Source: Aureibaculum flavum
GTDB lineage: Bacteria > Bacteroidota > Bacteroidia > Flavobacteriales > Flavobacteriaceae
Assembly: GCF_016406085.1 (NCBI RefSeq)
Contig: NZ_JAEHFJ010000003.1
Location: 124,001-188,000, forward strand
Direction: 5' to 3'
DNA length: 64,000 nt
In this document: piece after piece, positions 37,728 through 47,050 of the stretch
Numbering within the stretch: position 1 is the stretch's first letter
Layout of the letters: each line of letters begins with the position of its first letter
The notes under the pieces: generated by a model
Seen by the model: only the letters and a program-made list of their open reading frames with translations
Database searches by the model: none
What the model was told of the DNA's origin: nothing
Translations under genes and position numbers: made by a program

Positions 37728-38448
37728 TGTTTATTTTGTTAAGAAAATGAATGTCTTGTTCAAAAGCAGTTCCAATAACAACAAGGTCAGCTCCAGCATC
37801 ATATGCCTTTTCTAATTGCTCTTCGGTTCTAATGCCACCGCCAACAATTAGCGGAATATCTAATGCTGTCTTTACTTTTTTAATGATTTCTAGATTTACA
37901 ACTTTTTTTGCCCCAGAACCTGCTTCTAAATAGATCAATCTTTTACCAGCATATTGCCCAGCTAAAGCCGTATTTATAACTAATTCTACCTCATTTTGAG
38001 AAATTGGCTTTGTTTTACTCACCTTTTGAACGGAAGTTTCAACACCACCATCAATTAAAATATACCCTGTGGACATAACTTCCAAGGATGAATTTTTAAG
38101 TTTTGGAATTGATTTAATTTGTTGGTGAATTAAATATTCAGGATTATCACCCGAAAGCAAAGAAAGAAACAAAATAGCATCTGCTAGGTTACTAATTTGA
38201 GTATAATCTCCAGGAAAAAGTATAATAGGTAATTGCGAAGTTTTCTTTAAAATTTTTACAAATTTTTCAGTTGCACCTTGATTAACGGTACTTCCTCCTA
38301 CAAAAATAAAATCTGCTTTTTTGTTAATTTTCTCTGTTATTGAAGTAATGTATTGTGTCTCTAACAGTATTTTATCAGGGTCTAATAAAATAGCCAACAA
38401 TTTTTTACCTTGTTGTACGGAATCAGTTATATGTTGGTATATGTTCAA
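37711..38448 (-). CDS. Geranylgeranylglyceryl/heptaprenylglyceryl phosphate synthase family (PcrB-like)
   Basis: This is a 245-aa TIM-barrel prenyltransferase. LLAILLDPDKI near the N-terminus binds the glycerol phosphate partner, and FVGGSTVNQG follows. YLEAGSGAKKVV and IPLIVGGGIRTEEQLEKAYDAGADLVVIGTAFE form the phosphate-binding region. Such enzymes join sn-glycerol-1-phosphate or a related polyol phosphate to a polyprenyl diphosphate; Bacteroidetes carry group II homologues whose physiological lipid product is poorly defined. It is first in an overlapping four-gene operon, with no obvious link to the vitamin genes behind it. Confidence 0.92.
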   Translation of the reverse strand: MNIYQHITDSVQQGKKLLAILLDPDKILLETQYITSITEKINKKADFIFVGGSTVNQGATEKFVKILKKTSQLPIILFPGDYTQISNLADAILFLSLLSGDNPEYLIHQQIKSIPKLKNSSLEVMSTGYILIDGGVETSVQKVSKTKPISQNEVELVINTALAGQYAGKRLIYLEAGSGAKKVVNLEIIKKVKTALDIPLIVGGGIRTEEQLEKAYDAGADLVVIGTAFEQDIHFLNKINNENIS

Positions 38449-38501
38449 GAGATTTTATAAAAATTCAAATATACGGATAGAAATTTAGCTATAACCCTCG
38501 T

Positions 38502-39143
38502 TTAATTGATTACTTCGTCAAGTGCATAGGTGCACATAAAACCTTCAAACTCTAAAAAGTGTATTTGGTAAGTACTTTTCTTGTTTTTATAGGTAATTGT
38601 TGCCGTTGTTTCTGTGTCTTCAAAAGAAAAATCGTCTACATAAATATGTTGTAAAAAGCTGAGTCCTTCTTGCTCATAAATTTTATAAAGAGCTTCTTTT
38701 GCTCCCCAAACAATGGTTAGTTTTCTCACTAATTCATATTCATTGGGTATGTGGTAATAATCCTCTGGCGTTGTAAATTTATGAGAGATACGCAAAATTT
38801 TATCACGTTGTTTTTCAATATCGATACCAACATGTTTTGTAGTACTCAGAATAATTCCTGTAAAAATAAAGGAATGTGTAATTGAAATAAAGTTACCATC
38901 TTTTAAATGTGGTTTTCCAAATTCATCGTAATACAAATCGGCATCAACATAACCAACTTCTGCTAATAAATGACGAATACTCATAAAACCTCTTTTATGC
39001 AATTCAGATTTCATTCCGTCAACACGATTTTGACATTTATCTGTGAGGGTAATACCCTTATTTAAAGTCTCAATTGACTCTTCAATTTTCCAAATTAATA
39101 CTTTGGTGTTTTGATTAACTTTTAGAGTTTTATAAAGGGGCAT
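38502..39143 (-). CDS. 4'-phosphopantetheinyl transferase superfamily protein
   Basis: The 213-aa protein has [12 protein letters not shown] and [19 protein letters not shown] (Mg-binding Asp-x-Glu) plus the signature [11 protein letters not shown], so it is an Sfp/AcpT-type transferase. These move the phosphopantetheine arm of CoA to acyl or peptidyl carrier proteins. No carrier-protein gene or biosynthetic cluster is near; it may serve fatty acid synthesis or a distant pathway. It starts 65 bp from ahcY on the opposite strand, giving a divergent promoter region. Confidence 0.92.
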   Translation of the reverse strand: MPLYKTLKVNQNTKVLIWKIEESIETLNKGITLTDKCQNRVDGMKSELHKRGFMSIRHLLAEVGYVDADLYYDEFGKPHLKDGNFISITHSFIFTGIILSTTKHVGIDIEKQRDKILRISHKFTTPEDYYHIPNEYELVRKLTIVWGAKEALYKIYEQEGLSFLQHIYVDDFSFEDTETTATITYKNKKSTYQIHFLEFEGFMCTYALDEVIN

Positions 39144-39207
39144 AGATTTATCAAGTTATTTTGTAACTTTGCAGTCCGAAATTTTAATAATAAAAAAACA
39201 CATTAAT

Positions 39208-40524
39208 ATGAGTTCTGAGACAGCAACATACATACCCTACAAAGTTAAGGATATTTCTTTAGCAGAATGGGGAAGAAAAGAAATTGAATTGGCAGAAGCA
39301 GAAATGCCTGGATTAATGAGTCTTCGTGAAGAATACAAAGATGAACAGCCCTTAAAAGGTGCACGAATTGCAGGTTGTTTACATATGACTATTCAAACTG
39401 CCGTTCTTATTGAAACTTTAACTGCTTTAGGAGCAGAAGTTACTTGGAGTTCTTGTAATATATTTTCTACTCAAGATCAAGCTGCCGCTGCAATTGCTGC
39501 AACTGGTGTACAAGTTTATGCTTGGAAAGGCTTAAGTGAAGAAGAATTTAACTGGTGTATTGAGCAAACCTTGTTTTTTGGTGAAGATAAAAAACCATTA
39601 AATATGATTTTAGATGATGGTGGCGATTTAACCAATATGGTATTAGATGACCATCCAGAACTAGTTGCTGGAATTAAAGGATTATCTGAAGAAACTACAA
39701 CAGGAGTACACAGATTATATGACAGAATGAAGGAAGGTACGCTTACAATGCCTGCTATAAATGTAAATGATTCTGTTACTAAATCTAAATTTGATAATAA
39801 ATACGGTTGTAGAGAAAGTGCGGTTGATGCGGTTAGAAGAGCTACGGACATTATGCTTGCAGGTAAGCGAGTTGTGGTTTGTGGTTATGGTGATGTTGGT
39901 AAAGGTTCAGCTGCTTCTTTTAAAGGTGCAGGGTCGATAGTGACCGTAACTGAAATTGATCCAATTTGTGCTTTACAAGCTGCAATGGACGGTTTTGAAG
40001 TTAAAAAATTAGAAAATGTTATCGGTAAAGCTGATATTATCATTACCACTACTGGTAATAAAGATATTGTAACTGGAAAGCATTTCGAACAAATGAAAGA
40101 TAAAACGATAGTTTGTAATATCGGACATTTTGATAATGAAATAGCTGTTGAATGGTTAAATACGAATCATGGTGATACAAAAGTAGAAATCAAGCCACAA
40201 GTTGATAAGTATACTATTGATGGTAAAGATATTATTTTGTTAGCTGAAGGTCGTTTAGTAAATTTAGGTTGTGCAACTGGTCACCCAAGTTTTGTAATGA
40301 GTAATTCATTTACAAACCAAACGTTAGCTCAAATGGAATTATGGAAAAACCATGAAAACTATGAGAACAAAGTGTACATGCTACCTAAATATTTAGATGA
40401 AAAAGTTGCTCGTTTACATTTAGAAAAAATTGGTGTTGAACTAGAAACGTTGAGAGAAGATCAAGCAAAATACATTGGTGTAAAAGTAGAAGGCCCTTAT
40501 AAACCAGACTATTACAGATATTAA
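39208..40524 (+). CDS. ahcY: Adenosylhomocysteinase (S-adenosylhomocysteine hydrolase)
   Basis: This is a 438-aa NAD-dependent enzyme that splits SAH into adenosine and homocysteine in the methyl cycle. Motifs: [47 protein letters not shown]-like ([13 protein letters not shown]), the NAD-binding [17 protein letters not shown], and [18 protein letters not shown] at the end. The start [13 protein letters not shown] at 39208 is normal; the frame above it (39169) crosses the promoter. A TAACTTTG -7 box is at 39164-39171, so the leader is about 35 nt. Confidence 0.97.
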   Translation: MSSETATYIPYKVKDISLAEWGRKEIELAEAEMPGLMSLREEYKDEQPLKGARIAGCLHMTIQTAVLIETLTALGAEVTWSSCNIFSTQDQAAAAIAATGVQVYAWKGLSEEEFNWCIEQTLFFGEDKKPLNMILDDGGDLTNMVLDDHPELVAGIKGLSEETTTGVHRLYDRMKEGTLTMPAINVNDSVTKSKFDNKYGCRESAVDAVRRATDIMLAGKRVVVCGYGDVGKGSAASFKGAGSIVTVTEIDPICALQAAMDGFEVKKLENVIGKADIIITTTGNKDIVTGKHFEQMKDKTIVCNIGHFDNEIAVEWLNTNHGDTKVEIKPQVDKYTIDGKDIILLAEGRLVNLGCATGHPSFVMSNSFTNQTLAQMELWKNHENYENKVYMLPKYLDEKVARLHLEKIGVELETLREDQAKYIGVKVEGPYKPDYYRY

Positions 40525-40599
40525 TGTAATTATAATAATTTCTATTCCTTTTACGTTTCAGGATATTCTTTTAATTATCTTTACAAAAACACAGAGAGT

Positions 40600-41385
40600 A
40601 TGAATACTTTATTAGTTCCCGTTGGCTCGCCTAAAAAGGCATTAAATACATTGCAGTATGCTATAGACCTTGTTGAAGGTACGCAGGCAAAAATTTATTT
40701 AGTAAAAGCCTATGGTGTTACTAAAGTAGCGGGTAGTTTAAAAAACATGGATGCTTTTATGGAAGCTGAAGCTGATCATGACTTGGAGAACGTTATTGCC
40801 CATGTAGATAAAAAAGGAATAGAAATTATATCAAAATCTATTGGAGGAAGTGCAAAAGATATTATTAAACGAGTAGCCAAACAATTAAAAATTGATTTAA
40901 TAGTAGCAGGATCTAGCAGTGATAGCAAAATTTTTATTGCTAAAACGCCAGGTTATTTAATAAAAAACACTGATTTACCCGTGTTATTTGTGCCTAGAAA
41001 TTATCAATTTAAAAAAATTGATACGATTTTAATGGCCATTAAATCAGGTGTTATATCTCGTGAAAATTTATTATTACCATTACAAAAAATCATAAAATTA
41101 CAGAAAAGTAAGTTAGAATTGCTAAGGGTAATAACACCTAATAGTTCTGATGAAGATGGTAATTTAGATGAAGGATTAAATGAATTACAAACAAATTATT
41201 CAACCTCTAAAAAGGAAACTATTTACGAGGGTCTTAAAGAAAGTATAAATAAAGTTTCTCCTGATTTAATTTGTGTAATTAGACGTAAACGAGGTTTTTT
41301 CAAAAGACTTTGGGCAAATGACAAAGTGTATAAAAAAGACTTTGAAAGTGATTTACCTTTATTAGTTTTAAAAGGATCAGAATAA
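40600..41385 (+). CDS. Universal stress protein (tandem UspA domains)
   Basis: This is a 261-aa cytosolic protein. An N-terminal UspA domain (MNTLLVPVGSPKKALNTLQYAIDL...IDLIVAGSSSDSKIF...NTDLPVLFVP) is followed by a second, degenerate one (FKKIDTILMAIKSG...DLPLLVLKG). The G-2x-G-9x-G(S/T) ATP signature is only partly kept (GSSSDSKIFIAKTPGYLI). Found 75 bp after ahcY and followed by the tRNA-Ala gene 8 bp past its stop. Function is a general stress role inferred from family. Confidence 0.88.
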   Translation: MNTLLVPVGSPKKALNTLQYAIDLVEGTQAKIYLVKAYGVTKVAGSLKNMDAFMEAEADHDLENVIAHVDKKGIEIISKSIGGSAKDIIKRVAKQLKIDLIVAGSSSDSKIFIAKTPGYLIKNTDLPVLFVPRNYQFKKIDTILMAIKSGVISRENLLLPLQKIIKLQKSKLELLRVITPNSSDEDGNLDEGLNELQTNYSTSKKETIYEGLKESINKVSPDLICVIRRKRGFFKRLWANDKVYKKDFESDLPLLVLKGSE

Positions 41386-41393
41386 TTGATTAT

Positions 41394-41467
41394 GGGGCAT
41401 TAGCTCAGTTGGCTAGAGCACTACGCTGGCAGCGTAGGGGTCATCGGTTCGAATCCGATATGCTCCA
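41394..41467 (+). tRNA. tRNA-Ala (anticodon GGC)
   Basis: A complete 74-nt cloverleaf. The acceptor GGGGCAT/ATGCTCC contains G3:U70, the alanine identity pair. The D stem is GCTC/GAGC, the anticodon stem CTACG/CGTAG with loop CTGGCAG (anticodon GGC), and the T arm ATCGG-TTCGAAT-CCGAT. The 3' CCA is not encoded. A factor-independent terminator follows at 41478-41504. Confidence 0.97.
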
Positions 41468-41477
41468 CATCAAGCAG

Positions 41478-41504
41478 AAAAACCACACGAAAGTGTGGTT
41501 TTTT
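41478..41504 (+). terminator. Terminator after tRNA-Ala
   Basis: AAAAACCACAC-GAAA-GTGTGGTTTTTT hairpin with a run of T immediately after, 10 bp past the tRNA. The 285 bp between this and the SDR gene hold only a weak CACCC/GGGTG hairpin (41524-41537) and two overlapping open frames that I consider non-coding. Confidence 0.92.
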
Positions 41505-41789
41505 ATTTTATGAAAAAATCAACACCCGCAAGGGTGATGTGTTTTCTATTTGCAGAAACGGAACTTATTCGGATCAACGAAGTTAATCTTTGGTCTATAT
41601 TAAAAGAAAACAATGTTTTCATAATGAAAAGATTCCCTTTTTGTAGATTATTTAGTGTAATATTAATAAATCCCATATAAATAGCAAATATTAAATAGCA
41701 ATCGATGTAACAATTTTTTAAGATCATTTATTATGTCCATTTATCTTGCTCTATTATCTTTGTTTACTTTAATACTAAAAAAACAAACA

Positions 41790-42503
41790 ATGAACAATCT
41801 AAAAAACAAAGTCGTTTATATAACAGGAGGCACGAAGGGTATCGGATTTGGTGTTGCCAAATGCTTAATTGCGGCTGGAATGCGAGTAGCAATAAGTGGT
41901 AGAAATCTTGAATCAGTAGAAGAAACAGCTACTGAACTGGGTAATGAAGACCAAGTGTTAGCAGTAGTATCTGATGTTTCAAATTTAAGCAATGAAAATG
42001 ATGCTATTACAAAAATAATTGCAAAATGGGGACAACTGGATGTTGTGTTAGCAAATGCAGGTGTTGGTAAATTTGCACCCGTAGATCAACTTTCAGAATC
42101 AGACTGGAAGGCTATGATAGATACCAATCTTACTGGAGCATTTTTCTCTTTAAAAGCCTCTGTAGAAGCGTTAAAAAAATCAGAAGGGTATTACATTACA
42201 CTCGCTAGTTTAGCAGGTACAAATTTCTTTGCTCAAGGTGCAGGATATAATGCTTCTAAATTCGGATTAGTTGGGTTTACACAAGCGGCAATGCTAGATT
42301 TACGTCAATACGGAATTAAAGTTTCTACAATAATGCCTGGTTCTGTTGCTACTTATTTTAATGACCATATTCCTAATGAAAAAGACGCATGGAAAATACA
42401 ACCAGAAGATATTGGTAAATTAGTATTGGACTTGTTAACCATGAACCCGCGTACGTTACCAAGTAAAATTGAAGTAAGACCTACGAGACCAGATTTAAAA
42501 TAA
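41790..42503 (+). CDS. Short-chain dehydrogenase/reductase (SDR)
   Basis: This is a 237-aa classical SDR. The NAD(P)-binding TGGTKGIGFGVAKCL (TGxxxGIG), LANAGVG (NAG) and catalytic YNASK (Tyr, Lys) are present, as is the catalytic Ser in TLASLAG. The start MNNLKNKVVYITGG at 41790 is preferred; the longer frame begins before the TATCTTTG -7 box (41755-41762). The last 115 bp are part of a 437-bp direct repeat whose other copy is at 46875-47311. This copy keeps the full gene. Substrate unknown. Confidence 0.95.
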   Translation: MNNLKNKVVYITGGTKGIGFGVAKCLIAAGMRVAISGRNLESVEETATELGNEDQVLAVVSDVSNLSNENDAITKIIAKWGQLDVVLANAGVGKFAPVDQLSESDWKAMIDTNLTGAFFSLKASVEALKKSEGYYITLASLAGTNFFAQGAGYNASKFGLVGFTQAAMLDLRQYGIKVSTIMPGSVATYFNDHIPNEKDAWKIQPEDIGKLVLDLLTMNPRTLPSKIEVRPTRPDLK

Positions 42504-42515
42504 ATTGCAAAGAAA

Positions 42516-42540
42516 AAGAGGGCTTATAATAAGCCCTCTT
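42516..42540. terminator. Bidirectional terminator after SDR (left copy)
   Basis: An 11-bp stem, AAGAGGGCTTA/TAAGCCCTCTT with a 3-nt loop, flanked by A and T runs. It lies 12 bp past the SDR stop and is duplicated at 47002-47026. Confidence 0.93.
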
Positions 42541-42564
42541 CTTTTACTAAAATAACAGAAAATT

Positions 42565-42825
42565 CTAAACGTGATCACCTAATTTATGGTGCTCATCGAT
42601 TAACGGTCCACCTTCCATAATTTGTTCAGAAGCTTGATTTGCAAACTTTTCGAAATTTAAATGGAATGAATGTGCTAAGTTTATAGCTTTTCCAATATAT
42701 GCACCTTTTTGTAACCAAGTATTCATTGGATCTAAAATTTCAATTGGCACATTTGGACAATATTTAGGCATAAACAATCCGAAGATTGGGTGTTGATGAA
42801 ATTCTACATTGTCTAATTCACCTTT
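42565..42825 (-). pseudogene. 3' fragment of pckA (last 86 codons), left copy
   Basis: Encodes the C-terminus of PEP carboxykinase from KGELDNVEF to LGDHV, identical to the end of the intact gene at 47051-48667. Upstream of 42825 the minus-strand frame continues into unrelated AT-rich sequence as far as 42987. It could be read as a 140-aa chimera, but it lacks the ATP- and substrate-binding residues and cannot be an active enzyme. It is a by-product of the duplication that bounds the 4-kb insertion. Confidence 0.93.
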
Positions 42826-43158
42826 AATACTTTTTTTATAAATAAAATTATGGAAATGGTACAAGTAGAATGTATATATAACATAACGAATAAACACTGT
42901 TTCTTCTAAATTTACTTTGTAATTATTATTCATTTTTCTCAATAAAACTTCACAGAAAAAAGAATAATACATTCTTGATAGGTACAAAATAATGTTTTGA
43001 AGAAAATGATAATTTAGGATTATTAAAAAAAAGACAGTAACTTACTCAGCAACAGTATTATAATTTTAACATATTTCGAACTATGAGGACAAATATCTAA
43101 AGATATCCTCATTTATTAAGCTACAATATAACTGTATTTACTAAAAAAAAGTAAAAAG
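42826..43158. other. Left edge of inserted segment, 333 bp without clear gene
   Basis: The sequence departs abruptly from the pckA homology at 42826. The minus strand holds an open frame joined to the pckA fragment, whose residues (MNNNYKVNLEETVFIRYVIY) match nothing I know. No integrase, terminal inverted repeat or tRNA sequence is visible at the edge. The last 150 bp should contain the promoter of the AraC-TPR gene. Confidence 0.5.
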
Positions 43159-45054
43159 ATGCAAGAAGAGCTTTCAATGGATCAAGATTTTATCAAAAAA
43201 CTTTACGGCATCCTTGAAGTCAATCTTGAAAATGAGGAATTTGGCGTAAATGAGTTGTCAGAAGCAATAGGTATTAGCCGTTCTCAATTACATCGTAAAT
43301 TGAAATCAATTGAAAGGAAGTCTGCCAGTCGATTTATTCGTGAGTATAGACTTCAAAAGGCTATGGAAATGTTACGAAATAATGCGGCAACTGCCTCAGA
43401 GATTTCATATAGCGTTGGTTTTGGAAGTCCTACTTACTTTAACACATGTTTTCGCGAATTTTATGGATATCCGCCAGGAGAAGTAAAATTCAGAAAAGAA
43501 TCTAAACTAAAAGAAAATGATTTTATAGAAGGCTCTATTGTAGAAAATAATGCAGCTCCAAATCTTAAAAAACCAATAAGGCGAAATTTTATAGCTATTA
43601 CCTCTTTAATAATTGTGTTATTAGCAGCAACAGCATATTACTTTTATCAAAATTCTAAAAACAAAATTGCTTCTGACTTTTCTGTAACTAAAACAAATGA
43701 TAAATCTATAGCTATACTCCCATTCAAAAATTTGAGTAGTAATAAAGAAAACCAATATTTTGCAGATGGTATTATGGAAGTGATCTTAAATCACCTAACA
43801 AGTATTGAAGAACTAAAAGTAATTTCTAGAACCTCAATGGAGCAATATCGTGAGACGAATAAAACAATTCCTGAGATTGCAAAAGAATTGGGCGTATCGC
43901 ATATATTACAAGCAAGTGTTCAAAAGGATAATGATGAAATTAGAATTATTTCACAATTAATAGATGCTAAAAATGATACACAAATTTGGTCAACTGATAT
44001 AAAAAAAGAATATAAAGACATTTTTGAGCTACAGAGTACTATTGCTGAGCAGATTTCGAAGGAATTAAATACTGAACTTTCTGATGTTGAACGTATTCAA
44101 ATTAAGAAAAAACCAACAAACAATCTAGAAGCCTATAATTTATATTTAAAAGGAGTCCATTTTAATCGCAGTGGTTCACCAAATAAAAGTGTATCGTATT
44201 TAGAACAGGCAATAGAAAAAGACCCTGAGTTTGCATTTGCGTATTCAGAATTAGCAGTATCACATATGATTTTAATGTCCAAAGGCAAAATATCTCCTAA
44301 TAAAAATGTGAAAAAGACTAAAGAACTTGCTCAAAAAGCTATTGCATTGGATCATAGTATTGGAGAACCACACCATGTTCTTGCAACAATGCTGTTTCGG
44401 TATGAGTGGAATTGGAAAGCCGCAGAAAAAGAACTTTTAATTGCACTTAAATTGAATCCTAATAATCCTTTCACCCACTTAGCATATTCTAAGTTTCTAA
44501 AAAGTACAAATCGCATGGAGGAATCAAGAAAACATATTGATAAAGCCTTGACACTTGACCCTGTTTACCACGGTAATTATTTTGCTAGTGCTGAATATTA
44601 TTATTGTTATGGTGATTATGAAAAAGCATTTTCAGAAAATAAGAAAGGGTTAGACCTAAAGATTAAATTTACTGAGACCAATTGGTTAAATTTTGAAATT
44701 TATGTGGCTCAAAAAAAATATGATAAAGCGATTGTAGAACTGCAAAAATTATATAAAGAGAAAGAGTCTCATGAAATAGATAAGATATACAAAAAATTTG
44801 GTATAAATGGTGTTTATAATTGGCTTATTAAGTTTGTTAAAAATAATTATAATACACCTTACTATTTAGCTCAAAATTACGCATTTATTGGAGAGCATGA
44901 GAAAGCATTATCACTGTTAGAAAAATCTGTAGAATTGAGGGTTTCAATATTAATAGATATCAATATAGATCCTAATTTTAAAAACCTTAGATCCGAGCCT
45001 CGGTTTAAAATTATTATAAAAAAAATGGGTTTAGATGTTTATTATAATGAATAA
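43159..45054 (+). CDS. AraC-type HTH regulator with membrane segment, FlgO/TolB-like domain and TPR repeats
   Basis: The 631-aa protein is built like one-component signalling regulators of Bacteroidetes. An N-terminal AraC HTH (residues about 8-115) has FGVNELSEAIGISRSQLHRKLKSI and ASEISYSVGFGSPTYFNTCFREFYGYPPGEV. One transmembrane helix follows (FIAITSLIIVLLAATAYYFY, about 142-162). A FlgO-type domain begins SIAILPFKNLSSNKENQYFADGIMEVIL (about 185-300), and five or more TPR units occupy 320-610. It is the main gene of the segment inserted between SDR and pckA. The usual sensor input is unknown. Its neighbours, two small exported proteins, are possible targets. Confidence 0.9.
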   Translation: MQEELSMDQDFIKKLYGILEVNLENEEFGVNELSEAIGISRSQLHRKLKSIERKSASRFIREYRLQKAMEMLRNNAATASEISYSVGFGSPTYFNTCFREFYGYPPGEVKFRKESKLKENDFIEGSIVENNAAPNLKKPIRRNFIAITSLIIVLLAATAYYFYQNSKNKIASDFSVTKTNDKSIAILPFKNLSSNKENQYFADGIMEVILNHLTSIEELKVISRTSMEQYRETNKTIPEIAKELGVSHILQASVQKDNDEIRIISQLIDAKNDTQIWSTDIKKEYKDIFELQSTIAEQISKELNTELSDVERIQIKKKPTNNLEAYNLYLKGVHFNRSGSPNKSVSYLEQAIEKDPEFAFAYSELAVSHMILMSKGKISPNKNVKKTKELAQKAIALDHSIGEPHHVLATMLFRYEWNWKAAEKELLIALKLNPNNPFTHLAYSKFLKSTNRMEESRKHIDKALTLDPVYHGNYFASAEYYYCYGDYEKAFSENKKGLDLKIKFTETNWLNFEIYVAQKKYDKAIVELQKLYKEKESHEIDKIYKKFGINGVYNWLIKFVKNNYNTPYYLAQNYAFIGEHEKALSLLEKSVELRVSILIDINIDPNFKNLRSEPRFKIIIKKMGLDVYYNE

Positions 45055-45284
45055 CAAGTGAATTTTTCAGTATATCGTTTTTTTCTTACTTATACTTATT
45101 TTATTAGACTCTTAACACTTCCCTACAAAACTTCAAGTAATTCAACATAGTTTATAGACTTCAAATTATGTTTAAAAGACTTTAAAAATAGTATTAAATC
45201 AATTACAACATAGCTGTTAAGTAGCAACAGGTTATATGTACAATCTTTGCTAAAAATTAATTATTAATCTTAAAAATTAGCAGT

Positions 45285-45866
45285 ATGAAAAATTTATTAA
45301 TTGGTTTACTTATTATTGGATTAACCAACCTCAGTTATTCACAAAACTCTTTTAGAGAATTAGAAACAACTAAAGATTTAAGAATAAAACAGAGCATATC
45401 AACTGAATTAAAATCCGTATCTCTATTGAACGCTCCATATTTAGAAAAAGTTCAAAATGATGTGAAACCTAGCAATATTATGCAATTAGAACTTATGGCA
45501 TTTAAATACAATATTAAAAAATTAATAAATCCAATTAATAGACCACAACTTTTAGTAGTTAAATTTTCGTGGTCTACTAATTGGCTTATTGCTAAATATG
45601 ATCATAACGGCAAGATCTTATCAACTCATGAAGAATTTAAGGATTTTAAGCTTCCAAATCACATATTGAAATCCATTTCATTAAACCACCCTAATTGGTC
45701 AATTACAACTAATACTTATAAGGTTTCATATAATAGTATATCTGGTGTTAAAATGGGCTATATAGTCGTAATTAGAAAAGGTAATCAAAAAAAGAAAATA
45801 CATTTTGATTCAAATACTAAGTATCCAACCAAAGCATCCGTAATAACAAATAATAATTTGAAATAA
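45285..45866 (+). CDS. Small exported PepSY-like protein
   Basis: The 193-aa product begins with a signal peptide (MKNLLIGLLIIGLTNLSYSQ). The mature part contains IAKYDHNGKILSTHEEFKDFKLPNHILKSISLNHPNWSITTNTYKVSY...GYIVVIRKGNQKKKIHFDSNTK. This follows the beta-strand/helix plan of the PepSY-like (DUF2874-type) domain seen in small periplasmic Bacteroidetes proteins. It lies inside the inserted segment, 230 bp after the AraC-TPR regulator. No enzymatic residues are evident. Recognition by pattern only. Confidence 0.7.
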   Translation: MKNLLIGLLIIGLTNLSYSQNSFRELETTKDLRIKQSISTELKSVSLLNAPYLEKVQNDVKPSNIMQLELMAFKYNIKKLINPINRPQLLVVKFSWSTNWLIAKYDHNGKILSTHEEFKDFKLPNHILKSISLNHPNWSITTNTYKVSYNSISGVKMGYIVVIRKGNQKKKIHFDSNTKYPTKASVITNNNLK

Positions 45867-46082
45867 AGCACCGAATAGAATTATAATTCCGGAATTAGAC
45901 TAAAATTAATTAGAAAAAAGAAATATATCAGTAAAGCGTAATATATACTTTAATCACTTAGTCTGATGCAACTCTTAGTTCAGACAACTGAAGAAAAAAA
46001 ACCTATAAATCAGAAGAGCTATTTACTATTTTTTTTAGAAAACTATAGAACTATTTAATACAAACCATTTAAATAATTTATT

Positions 46083-46664
46083 ATGAAAAATTTAATTAAA
46101 AAATGCTTGTTAGCAACAATTATATTATTTACAATTTCCTGTAATAGAAATTCAGGTGACATAGATGAAATCAATAACAATTTGAGTATCGAATCTATTA
46201 GGGAAGCTCCAGATGGTCCAAATGGAGAATTTATTTTAATTGACGGAGCGACATCATCACTTATTCGAACTGAAAACGGTATTACCGCAAACTTTAAAAC
46301 GAAACAATTAATACCCGGAAATGCATATACTTTATGGTGGATTGTCTTTGGGGAAACTCCAGGGCCTCCTGCTTCGCTTTTTGCAGTAGGTCATGTGGTG
46401 GGTCAAGGCGGAAATAGAGACTTTTCTGCACATTTAAACACAAGTCCAAATTTTAAAAATCCATTAACAGCAGAAGTTCATATGGTTTTGCGTACTCATG
46501 GTGCAGCGGTTCGTGAAATAGTAGATGAACAGATTGGGGGATATTATGGCGGTTGTGATGAGAGTATGACATCGCCTGGAGGACCTGGTCTAATTTGGCC
46601 AGATTCTAATCAAATTGGTTATTGTGCAGACATGCAAGTTGCCAAGCACCCCGCTGTAAAATAA
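46083..46664 (+). CDS. Hypothetical lipoprotein
   Basis: The 193-aa protein has a lipoprotein signal MKNLIKKCLLATIILFTISCNRN with the lipobox TISC. A central beta-rich region (LIPGNAYTLWWIVFGETPGPP, ASLFAVGHVVGQGG, NPLTAEVHMVLRTHGAAV) resembles an uncharacterised domain found in many bacterial exported proteins. Two His (AEVHMVLRTHG) and two C-terminal Cys (GGCDESM, GYCADM) could bind metal or form a disulfide (inference). It is the last intact gene of the inserted segment. Confidence 0.72.
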   Translation: MKNLIKKCLLATIILFTISCNRNSGDIDEINNNLSIESIREAPDGPNGEFILIDGATSSLIRTENGITANFKTKQLIPGNAYTLWWIVFGETPGPPASLFAVGHVVGQGGNRDFSAHLNTSPNFKNPLTAEVHMVLRTHGAAVREIVDEQIGGYYGGCDESMTSPGGPGLIWPDSNQIGYCADMQVAKHPAVK

Positions 46665-46874
46665 ATATTTTATCAAGGAAAGTTACCTTAAGATTTGAAA
46701 CTTCTCCCATGAATTATAGGTTAAAGTAAATAACATAAATACACAAAATCATCAAAAAGCTACATCCATATATAAGTTTTTTAAGAACAGACCCATTCAC
46801 TTCAATTTTCACATTTAATTCAGAGAAGATATTGAAGCAATGAATGACCAAAATACTCATTTAAAAGTAAATGG

Positions 46875-46989
46875 ATGGAAAATACAACCAGAAGATATTG
46901 GTAAATTAGTAGTGGACTTGTTAACCATGAACCCGCGTACGTTACCAAGTAAAATTGAAGTAAGACCTACGAGACCAGATTTAAAATAA
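46875..46989 (+). pseudogene. 3' fragment of SDR gene (last 37 codons)
   Basis: Encodes WKIQPEDIGKLVVDLL through VRPTRPDLK and stop, in the same frame as the intact gene at 41790-42503 apart from Leu to Val at one site. A short upstream ATG (46840, MNDQNTHLKVNG) reads in frame into it, giving a 49-residue open frame without the nucleotide-binding or catalytic motifs. It should be non-functional. Confidence 0.92.
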
Positions 46990-47001
46990 ATTGCAAAGAA
47001 A

Positions 47002-47026
47002 AAGAGGGCTTATAATAAGCCCTCTT
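47002..47026. terminator. Bidirectional terminator after pckA (right copy)
   Basis: Duplicate of the hairpin at 42516-42540, placed 24 bp beyond the pckA stop codon on the minus strand and serving that gene. Confidence 0.93.
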
Positions 47027-47050
47027 CTTTTACTAAAATAACAGAAAATT

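Larger units (their letters stand above)
42389..42825. repeat. 437-bp direct repeat, left copy (SDR 3' end, terminator, pckA 3' end)
   Basis: Base for base the same as 46875-47311 (offset 4486) except T at 42426 against G at 46912. It comprises the SDR 3' end, the shared hairpin terminator and the last 86 codons of pckA. Identity begins and ends abruptly. The ancestral order was evidently SDR next to pckA, convergent. Confidence 0.95.

Noticed and set aside
41495-41727. Two overlapping open frames after tRNA-Ala (plus 41495-41680, minus 41503-41727)
   Set aside because: Neither has a recognisable domain or promoter; both overlap the tRNA terminator region and each other.
42565-42987. 140-aa protein reading through the pckA fragment
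   Set aside because: Only the last 86 residues are PEPCK and the rest is unrelated AT-rich sequence, so it is a chance fusion at the insertion edge.
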